NCBI GenBank assembly: GCA_019420525.1
Contig: JAHZHA010000020.1
Location: 30,033 to 94,032, forward strand
From: Bacillota bacterium
GTDB lineage: Bacteria > Bacillota > Clostridia > Peptostreptococcales > Anaerovoracaceae
Reading direction: 5' to 3'
DNA: 64,000 nucleotides
Shown in pieces: positions 57,874-64,000 of this stretch; positions within the stretch are counted from its first letter, which is position 1; the number at the start of each line of letters is the position of its first letter. The notes under the pieces are model-generated. The model saw only the letters and a list, made by a program, of their open reading frames with translations. It did no database searches and was not told the origin of the DNA. The position numbers were made by a program, and so were the translations under genes.

Positions 57874-59982
57874 TTGAATAAATGGTATAAAACTCTGTCG
57901 ATTTATGCTTTGATTTTCCTTTTTGTCATAGTAATGGCATATTTTTTTATGGATTCTCAGCAGGAACAGGAGATCAAAGAGGTTGAATTTTCCGATTTCG
58001 TAACAGAGCTGCGCAATGAAAATGTGAAAGAACTGACACTGCAGGAGACCGATATGCAGGCTACTCTCAAGAACGGAGATGTCATCCATGCATATGCACC
58101 GTCCAGTCTGCAGTTGATGTCGATAAATAATGATCTGATCATGCCTCAGGTATATGAAGGAAAACTGATCGTCACCAGCGAACCGCCGAAGACGACGCCG
58201 TGGTATGTCAGCATGTTGCCGTATCTCCTGACGATCGTCATATTCGTCGTCATCTGGATGGTATTCATGAATTCCAGCCAGGGAGGCGCAGGAAAAGCGA
58301 TGTCATTCGGCAAAAGCCGAGCGAGGATGTATAAGAATGACGGCAAAAAAGTCACGTTCAGCGATGTGGCCGGCCTGGAAGAGGAAAAAGAGGAACTGCA
58401 GGAGATCGTGGATTTTCTGCGGCGTCCTAAGAAATATACGGCGCTTGGCGCCAGAATTCCGAAGGGTGTCCTTCTGGTAGGCCCTCCGGGAACGGGAAAA
58501 ACATTTGTGACGAAAGCCGTATCGGGAGAAGCGGGAGTTCCGTTCTTCAGTATTTCCGGATCTGATTTCGTGGAAATGTTCGTCGGTGTCGGCGCATCCC
58601 GTGTCAGAGACCTGTTTGAGCAGGCGAAAAAGAATTCCCCGAGTATCATCTTTATCGACGAAATCGATGCTGTCGGCAGGCGCAGAGGCGCAGGCCTGGG
58701 CGGAGGCCACGATGAAAGAGAGCAGACGCTCAACCAGATGCTGGTGGAGATGGACGGATTCGGCATGAATGAAGGCGTTATCGTCTTTGCGGCGACAAAC
58801 CGTCCCGATGTACTCGATCCGGCCCTTCTTAGACCGGGCAGATTTGACCGCCAGATCGTCATCGGTCTGCCGGATGTGAGAGGCAGAGAAGAGGTTCTCA
58901 AAGTTCACTCCAAAAACAAGCCTATGGATGAAACCGTAGATCTCAGCGTACTTGCGAAGATGACACCTGGATTCTCACCGGCAGATCTCGAGAATGTCCT
59001 CAATGAAGCGGCACTTCTCACCGCGCGCAGAGACGGAAAGACTATCATGATGGAAGAACTGGAAGAAGCCGTTACGAAAGTGATGGCCGGTCCTGCCAAG
59101 AAGAGCCGCGTCGTTACGGAAAAGGAAAGACGCCTTACCGCTTATCATGAAGCAGGTCACGCAGTTCTCATACGGAATCTGCCGAATGCCGATCCGGTAC
59201 ATCAGGTTACGATTATCCCGAGAGGCATGGCGGGCGGCATGACGATGTTCCTGCCACAGGAAGACAGAAGCTACGAATCGAAAAATCATATGACGGACTC
59301 CCTCGTTCATCTGCTGGGCGGACGTGCGGCGGAAGCCCTCGTTTTGGATGATATCAGCACCGGAGCCAGCAACGACATCGAGCGCGCTACAGCTATCGCA
59401 CGGGATATGGTGACGAAGTACGGAATGAGTTCGAGAATCGGTACGGTAAATTACAGCGATTCCGGAGAGGTTTTTGTAGGCAATGATTTCACGTCGAAGC
59501 GTGCACCGTATTCCGAGGCTACAGCTATGGCCATCGACGAAGAAGTGAAAAAACTTCTGGACGACGCTTATGCAAAAGCGGTCAGACTTCTCGAGGAGAA
59601 CCTTGACAAGCTCACTCTGGTGGCGGAGACGCTGCTGGAAATCGAGACTCTCGATGCGGAACAGTTCGAGTCTCTCTATACCGGAGCAAAGACACAGGAG
59701 GAGATCATCAGCACAGCCCGCAGCAGAGCGGACGAAAAGGCAGAAAAGATCGCCCGTCAGAAAGAGGAGGCGGCCAGAGAATACGAAGCCGAAAAGGCGA
59801 AAGCTGAAGAAAAGCAGGAAAATACGCTTCATCTGCGCTTTGAAAATATGAAAGCAGAGAATATCGTATTTGAAAATAAAAAAAAACATGACGCGCAGGC
59901 TGAGGAAAAGCGCACAGCAGGTGCAGCCGGCGAAAATGATCAGGATGGATCTTCGCGCGAAGACGAGTCCGACAAGCAGTAA
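57874..59982 (+). CDS. ftsH: ATP-dependent zinc metalloprotease FtsH
   Basis: A 702-residue membrane AAA+ protease. Two membrane segments (about 9-28 and 113-132) enclose a short extracellular domain; then AAA with Walker A GPPGTGKT, Walker B IIFIDEID, the arginine region PALLRPGRFDRQI, and the protease motif HEAGH. The C-terminal 70 residues are highly charged. It uses a TTG start at 57874, 6 bases after AAGGAGG; the first residues NKWYKTLSIYALIFLF give the usual short cytoplasmic lead and TM1. Confidence 0.97.
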   Translation: MNKWYKTLSIYALIFLFVIVMAYFFMDSQQEQEIKEVEFSDFVTELRNENVKELTLQETDMQATLKNGDVIHAYAPSSLQLMSINNDLIMPQVYEGKLIVTSEPPKTTPWYVSMLPYLLTIVIFVVIWMVFMNSSQGGAGKAMSFGKSRARMYKNDGKKVTFSDVAGLEEEKEELQEIVDFLRRPKKYTALGARIPKGVLLVGPPGTGKTFVTKAVSGEAGVPFFSISGSDFVEMFVGVGASRVRDLFEQAKKNSPSIIFIDEIDAVGRRRGAGLGGGHDEREQTLNQMLVEMDGFGMNEGVIVFAATNRPDVLDPALLRPGRFDRQIVIGLPDVRGREEVLKVHSKNKPMDETVDLSVLAKMTPGFSPADLENVLNEAALLTARRDGKTIMMEELEEAVTKVMAGPAKKSRVVTEKERRLTAYHEAGHAVLIRNLPNADPVHQVTIIPRGMAGGMTMFLPQEDRSYESKNHMTDSLVHLLGGRAAEALVLDDISTGASNDIERATAIARDMVTKYGMSSRIGTVNYSDSGEVFVGNDFTSKRAPYSEATAMAIDEEVKKLLDDAYAKAVRLLEENLDKLTLVAETLLEIETLDAEQFESLYTGAKTQEEIISTARSRADEKAEKIARQKEEAAREYEAEKAKAEEKQENTLHLRFENMKAENIVFENKKKHDAQAEEKRTAGAAGENDQDGSSREDESDKQ

Positions 59983-60024
59983 AAACTGCGGATCTGCCCG
60001 AACGTAGGAGGACGAAACAAGATT

Positions 60025-60870
60025 ATGTTACTTGCATTTGACGTAGGAAATACAAATATCGTACTGGGGGTTTTCAAGGGAAAGAAACTCATAGAAAGCT
60101 GGCGGATGGAGACCGATAAAAATAAGAGCGCGGACGAATACGGCATGCTGATCAAAAGTCTGTTCGATTATCACGGACTCGAGATGAAGGATGTCAAGGA
60201 TGCCATCATTTCCACCGTGGTTCCTTCCATTTCCTATACCCTTCAGCATCTGTCGATCAAGTACTTCAATATCCGGGCTATCGAAGTGGGACCCGGCATC
60301 AAGACCGGAATGGTCATAAAATACGACAATCCGAAACAGGTGGGGGCAGACCGTATCGTCAATGCGGTGGCCGCATATGCCAAATACGGCGGACCACTGA
60401 TCATCATCGATTTCGGAACGGCGACGACTTTCTGCTGTATCTCCGAAAAATGCGAATATCTGGGCGGTACCATCGCGCCGGGTATCAAGATCTCGTCGGA
60501 TGCTCTCTTTGAAAAGACGGCAAAGCTGCCCCGTGTGGAACTCATCGAGCCGGGTCACGTAATCTGCCGCAATACTATCGAAAGTATGCAGTCCGGACTC
60601 GTTTACGGCCATATGGGTCTCGTGGATTTTATCATCAACAAAATGAAAGAAGAATGCAGCGAGATGACGGGCAACAAGATAGAAGACATCACTGTAGTTG
60701 CCACGGGGGGCCTGGCAACCATGGTATCTAAGGGCGTAAAATCCATCGATCACGTGGATCGTCTTCTGACACTGGAAGGGCTCAGTCTGATCTATGAAAA
60801 GAACAAGAATAATTTCGGCAACCGCAATAATATGAGCCGGGAAAATATTCAGCTTCGCGCAGAGGAATAG
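60025..60870 (+). CDS. coaX: Type III pantothenate kinase
   Basis: First step of coenzyme A synthesis. The 281-residue protein belongs to the ASKHA fold: LAFDVGNTNIVLGVFKG at the start (phosphate-binding), VGADRIVNAVAAYAKYGGPLIIIDFGTATTF (catalytic Asp and ATP site), GGTIAPGIKISSDALFEKTAKLP and VVATGGLATMVSKG. Length is slightly longer than usual due to the tail. AGGAGG stands 12 bases before the ATG. It lies between ftsH and dusB, a conserved order in Bacillota. Confidence 0.95.
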   Translation: MLLAFDVGNTNIVLGVFKGKKLIESWRMETDKNKSADEYGMLIKSLFDYHGLEMKDVKDAIISTVVPSISYTLQHLSIKYFNIRAIEVGPGIKTGMVIKYDNPKQVGADRIVNAVAAYAKYGGPLIIIDFGTATTFCCISEKCEYLGGTIAPGIKISSDALFEKTAKLPRVELIEPGHVICRNTIESMQSGLVYGHMGLVDFIINKMKEECSEMTGNKIEDITVVATGGLATMVSKGVKSIDHVDRLLTLEGLSLIYEKNKNNFGNRNNMSRENIQLRAEE

Positions 60871-60882
60871 GCGGGCCGCGGG

Positions 60883-61857
60883 ATGGAAAATTATCAGATC
60901 GGCGGAATCACCTTTGATACGCCGTACTTTATGGCACCTCTGGCGGGTATCACAGACAGTCCTTTCCGGAGGCTCTGCCGCAGATTCGGAGCGGGAGCCG
61001 TATATTCCGAGATGATCAGCGCAAAAGGACTGTATTATAATGACAAAGCCACCGAAAAGCTGCTGACCATCTGCGAGGAAGAGATGCCTGTGGTCTATCA
61101 GATTTTTGGATCGGATGCGGCATCCATGACTTACGCGGCTGATGCTCTCTCCACGAGAAAAAACTGCATGATCGACATAAACATGGGATGTCCCGTGCCG
61201 AAAGTCGTGAAAGGAGGGGACGGTTCCGCTCTTCTGAAAGATCCGGAAAAGGTTTCGGAAATCGTTTCTGCCGTAGTGAAAGCGGCAAAGAAACCTGTAA
61301 CCGTAAAGATACGCTCCGGCTGGAACGGAAACAGCATCAATGCGGTGGAAAATGCCCGGAGAATCGAAGCGGCGGGTGCAAGTGCCGTCTGCGTTCACGG
61401 CAGAACGAGAGAACAATTTTACAGTGGAAAAGCTGACCGGGAGATCATCCGCAAAGTTAAAGAAGCGGTGAAAATTCCCGTGATAGGGAACGGGGATATT
61501 TTCGATGTGGCGAGCTGCCGGTCCATGTTTGAAGAAACGGGCTGCGATATGGTGATGATAGCCAGAGGAGCCCTGGGAAATCCGTGGATTTTTCGCTCTC
61601 TCTGTGAAGGCAGAGATTATATTCCCTCTGCGGAAGAAAAAATCGATATTATAAAAGAACATTTTGCCAGTGTGCTCGAAGAAAAAGGCGAGTATACCGG
61701 TGTACGGGTCATGCGCAAGCACGTCGGATGGTATCTGAAAGGGATGCGGGGAGCGGCGGAAATGCGCAGAAGGATAAACGAGATGGAGTCCGCCGATGAA
61801 ATCTTTTCAGCGCTGGACAGTCTTCTTATCCAGCCTCGTGAGGATGTTAGCATATAG
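60883..61857 (+). CDS. dusB: tRNA-dihydrouridine synthase (DusB-like)
   Basis: A flavoenzyme of 324 residues that reduces uridines in the D-loop. FMN barrel signatures: MAPLAGITDSPFRRLCRRFG, NMGCPVPKVVKGGDGSALL (catalytic Cys), VTVKIRSGW, VHGRTREQFYSG and GNGDIFD, then the helical C-terminal domain with RVMRKHVGWYLKG. The ribosome site is weak (GAGGAA 15 bases upstream), so translation may rely on coupling to coaX, which ends 12 bases before. Confidence 0.94.
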   Translation: MENYQIGGITFDTPYFMAPLAGITDSPFRRLCRRFGAGAVYSEMISAKGLYYNDKATEKLLTICEEEMPVVYQIFGSDAASMTYAADALSTRKNCMIDINMGCPVPKVVKGGDGSALLKDPEKVSEIVSAVVKAAKKPVTVKIRSGWNGNSINAVENARRIEAAGASAVCVHGRTREQFYSGKADREIIRKVKEAVKIPVIGNGDIFDVASCRSMFEETGCDMVMIARGALGNPWIFRSLCEGRDYIPSAEEKIDIIKEHFASVLEEKGEYTGVRVMRKHVGWYLKGMRGAAEMRRRINEMESADEIFSALDSLLIQPREDVSI

Positions 61858-61900
61858 ACAGTCACCGACGCATCTGCGGTGAAGAAAGGATAGGAAAAAA

Positions 61901-62380
61901 ATGGCAAGAGATGAAGTGTTACTTACCCAGGAAGGGTACGACAAACTGGTTGCGGAGCATGAGGAACTGGTTTCCGTCCGCAGACTCGAAGTAGCGGAAC
62001 GTCTAAAGGAAGCAATCTCTTACGGAGACCTTTCTGAAAACGCGGAATACGATGCGGCGAAGAACGAACAGGCGGAACTGGAAGAAAAGATCATGAAACT
62101 GGAGACGATGATCCGCAATGCGAAGGTCATCGACGAATCAGAGATCACTTCCGACAGAGTGAATCTGGGCCATACCGTCAGAGTGGAATACATCGGAGAA
62201 GGAACTGTTGAAGAGTACACCATTGTCGGCTCAAATGAATCCGATCCGTTTGAGGGAAGAATTTCAAATGAATCTGCTGTCGGCAGTGCTCTGATTGGAG
62301 CCGGCGTCAACGATGAAATTACGGTGGAGATTCCCGATGGAATCATTCATCTGAAGGTTCTTGAGATTTCCAGACATTAG
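61901..62380 (+). CDS. greA: Transcription elongation factor GreA
   Basis: GreA rescues backtracked RNA polymerase by stimulating transcript cleavage. The 159-residue protein has the N-terminal coiled coil (about 10-78) with the acidic tip SYGDLSENAEYDAAKNEQ and the C-terminal FKBP-like domain with VEEYTIVGSNESDPFEGRISNESAVGSALIG. AAAGGA lies about 10 bases upstream. It sits between dusB and lysS. Confidence 0.96.
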   Translation: MARDEVLLTQEGYDKLVAEHEELVSVRRLEVAERLKEAISYGDLSENAEYDAAKNEQAELEEKIMKLETMIRNAKVIDESEITSDRVNLGHTVRVEYIGEGTVEEYTIVGSNESDPFEGRISNESAVGSALIGAGVNDEITVEIPDGIIHLKVLEISRH

Positions 62381-62411
62381 GCTGGAGAAAGCATATATGA
62401 GAGAAAAACGC

Positions 62412-62442
62412 GGCAGCAGCTGTGAATGATACGGCTGCTGCC
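62412..62442 (+). terminator. Hairpin between greA and lysS, weak terminator
   Basis: GGCAGCAGC (62412-62420) pairs with GCTGCTGCC (62434-62442), 13-base loop. The following sequence CGGTATTTG lacks a full T run, so termination would be partial. Confidence 0.5.
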
Positions 62443-62482
62443 CGGTATTTGTATGAGAAGCAGTGACCAGGAGAAGGAAGAA

Positions 62483-64000
62483 ATGAGCGAAGAACAGAAC
62501 AATGTTTCGACCGAAAAGGAATTAAACGAACAGAGAAAGATCAGACGGGACAAGCTGGAGCAGCTGAGAGCCGACGGCAGAGATCCCTTTCTGCAGGAAA
62601 AGTGGGATGTGACGCATCATAGTGCCGTCATCCGGGATAATTTTGCAGAACTCGAAGAAAAAGAAGTATCGATCGCAGGCCGTATCATGGCGAAGCGTGT
62701 CATGGGAAAAGTGGCTTTTATCGATGTTCAGGATAAACTGGGCAGAATTCAGAGCTTTGTGGCCAGAGACAACATCACACCGGAAGAGTACAAGATTTTC
62801 AAAACGTATGATATCGGTGACATCGTGGGAATCCGGGGGACGGTATTCAAGACGAAGACGGGAGAAGTTTCTGTCCGTGCATCGGAAGTCGTGCTTCTTT
62901 CCAAGTCAATTCAGGTGTTGCCGGAGAAATTCCACGGACTGACGGATACCGATATGAGATATCGTCAGAGGTATGTGGATCTTATCATGAACGACGACGT
63001 GCGCGAAGTATTCCGGAAAAGGGCCGTCATCATCAAAGGAATCAGAAAGTTTCTGGACGACCGGGGCTATCTGGAAGTTGAGACTCCGATTCTGACAGTC
63101 ATCGCCGGCGGCGCCAACGCGAGACCTTTCGAGACGCATCACAACACGCTGGATCTCGATATGAAGCTGAGAATTTCAAACGAGCTTTATCTCAAGAGAC
63201 TTATCGTGGGCGGTCTGGACAGAGTCTATGAGCTGGGAAGAATGTTCCGGAACGAAGGAATGGACACACGCCACAATCCGGAATTTACGAATATCGAATT
63301 GTATGAAGCTTATGCCGATTACAATGATATGATGGAACTCACGGAGAATCTGGTGGCCTCTCTCTGCCAGGAACTCTATGGTACGATGGTGCTGGAATTC
63401 CAGGGCAAGAAGTTTGACCTCACACCTCCTTGGGACAGAATCAGTATGGAGGAAGGCATTCTCCGCTGGTTAGGCGAGGACTTCTCTCAGATCAACACAG
63501 ATCAGGAAGCGCGGGCCGTTGCGAAAAAGCATCATCTGGAAGGTGCAGACGATATGACGAGAGGAAAGATCATCGCGGAACTCTTCGAGGAATTCTGCGA
63601 AGACAAGCTGGACGGACCGATTTTCGTGACGGGACATCCGGTGGAAATTTCTCCGCTGGCCAAGAGAAATCCGGATGATCCTAGAATTACCAACCGCTTT
63701 GAAGCCTATATCAATAAATGGGAAATCGCAAATGCATTTTCTGAGCTTAACGATCCTATCGATCAGTATAATCGTTTTAAAGCGCAGCAGGAACAGCTGG
63801 AAGCAGGCGACGATGAGGCGCATCCGATGGATCTGGATTATGTCAACGCCCTTGAAGTCGGCCTTCCACCGACAGGCGGACTGGGTATCGGCGTGGATCG
63901 TCTGATCATTCTCCTGACGAATCAGCCATCTATCCGTGACGTCCTTCTCTTCCCGACAATGAAGTCCTTAGATGGTGTAAATAAGAAAAATGATGTAAAT
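62483..64000 (+). CDS. lysS: Lysyl-tRNA synthetase, class II (3' end outside window)
   Basis: Reads through to the end of the window without a stop (506 codons). N-terminal OB-fold anticodon domain (VSIAGRIMAKRVMGKVAFIDVQD), class II motif 1 near RYVDLIMNDDVREVFRKRA, motif 2 ELGRMFRNEGMDTRHNPEF, KWEIANAFSELNDPIDQ, and motif 3 GLPPTGGLGIGVDRLIILL. The sequence reaches LLFPTMKSLD, which is close to the normal C-terminus, so only a short tail is missing. ATG at 62483 with AAGGA 4 bases upstream. No T-box was recognised. Confidence 0.96.
   Translation, partial: MSEEQNNVSTEKELNEQRKIRRDKLEQLRADGRDPFLQEKWDVTHHSAVIRDNFAELEEKEVSIAGRIMAKRVMGKVAFIDVQDKLGRIQSFVARDNITPEEYKIFKTYDIGDIVGIRGTVFKTKTGEVSVRASEVVLLSKSIQVLPEKFHGLTDTDMRYRQRYVDLIMNDDVREVFRKRAVIIKGIRKFLDDRGYLEVETPILTVIAGGANARPFETHHNTLDLDMKLRISNELYLKRLIVGGLDRVYELGRMFRNEGMDTRHNPEFTNIELYEAYADYNDMMELTENLVASLCQELYGTMVLEFQGKKFDLTPPWDRISMEEGILRWLGEDFSQINTDQEARAVAKKHHLEGADDMTRGKIIAELFEEFCEDKLDGPIFVTGHPVEISPLAKRNPDDPRITNRFEAYINKWEIANAFSELNDPIDQYNRFKAQQEQLEAGDDEAHPMDLDYVNALEVGLPPTGGLGIGVDRLIILLTNQPSIRDVLLFPTMKSLDGVNKKNDVN

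Noticed and set aside
60028..61722. Minus-strand open frame of 564 codons opposite coaX and dusB
   Set aside because: It spans two conserved genes and has no recognisable domain.
1..64000. CRISPR array, IS element or prophage
   Set aside because: No regularly spaced repeats, transposase, integrase or phage structural genes were seen.

Overview
The window looks like chromosome from a strictly anaerobic, low-to-mid GC member of the Bacillota (class Clostridia). The evidence is the clostridial-type gene content (sensory [FeFe]-hydrogenase, HydE, NAD(P)-linked formate dehydrogenase, Rrf2 regulator, SpoIIE-type phosphatases, CotH/VTC cluster), strong AGGAGG ribosome binding sites, frequent TTG/GTG starts, and gene order metG-tatD-(spoIIE-like)-tilS-ftsH-coaX-dusB-greA-lysS, which resembles the classical Bacillus region. 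I cannot name the genus. No phage, insertion sequence, plasmid, rRNA or CRISPR was seen. The window is ordinary chromosome with several accessory modules, and both end genes (prfB, lysS) are cut by its edges.

Layout. 0-6.8 kb: prfB (partial), tex, an EF-G-like GTPase, yitT. 7.1-16.2 kb: a molybdenum/formate island (moeA, mobB, formate channel, mobA, a NuoF/GltD-like flavoprotein, a cysteine-type fdhA, fdhD) with several ATGA stop-start overlaps. 16.2-19.3 kb: thioesterase, purine permease, divergent phosphoribosyltransferase, zinc ribbon protein. 19.4-26.9 kb: Rrf2 regulator, hydE, mnmA, tRNA-Arg(CCU), cvpA, then a three-gene hydrogenase signalling unit ([2Fe-2S] protein, PAS-containing sensory [FeFe]-hydrogenase, SpoIIE/PP2C phosphatase). 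27-31.6 kb: Lrp regulator, tadA, an Ig-like membrane protein, glnS, and a tyrosine phosphatase with a long C-terminal extension. 32-33 kb: two tandem di-Mop molbindins, probably serving the molybdenum island. 33.2-38.7 kb: two-component system followed by VTC, DUF4956 and CotH genes. 38.8-42.4 kb (minus): thiamine genes thiD, a thiE-HAD fusion, and a divergent permease overlapping thiE. 42.6-44.4 kb (minus): an unrecognised protein and a prepilin peptidase. 44.7-51 kb: truA, dCMP deaminase, wecA-like and wecB genes, and a large MalT-like regulator. 51.1-51.3 kb: a candidate structured small RNA or leader with its own terminator. 51.6-64 kb: EamA transporter, metG, tatD, a soluble SpoIIE-like phosphatase (minus), tilS, ftsH, coaX, dusB, greA, lysS (partial).

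How the genes fit together. moeA, mobA and mobB finish the molybdenum (or tungsten) cofactor, the molbindins may store the oxyanion, FdhD helps activate FdhA, the flavoprotein connects formate oxidation to NAD(P)H or the reverse, and the FNT channel moves formate. HydE supports assembly of the H-cluster carried by the hydrogenase-like sensor, whose PAS domain and coupled phosphatase point to a redox or H2 signal output. The most noteworthy items are this sensor unit, the terminator-like hairpin squeezed between promoter and ribosome binding site of the formate dehydrogenase genes, an FdhD without its CxxC pair, the ThiE-HAD fusion, the extended tyrosine phosphatase, and the structured RNA near 51.2 kb.
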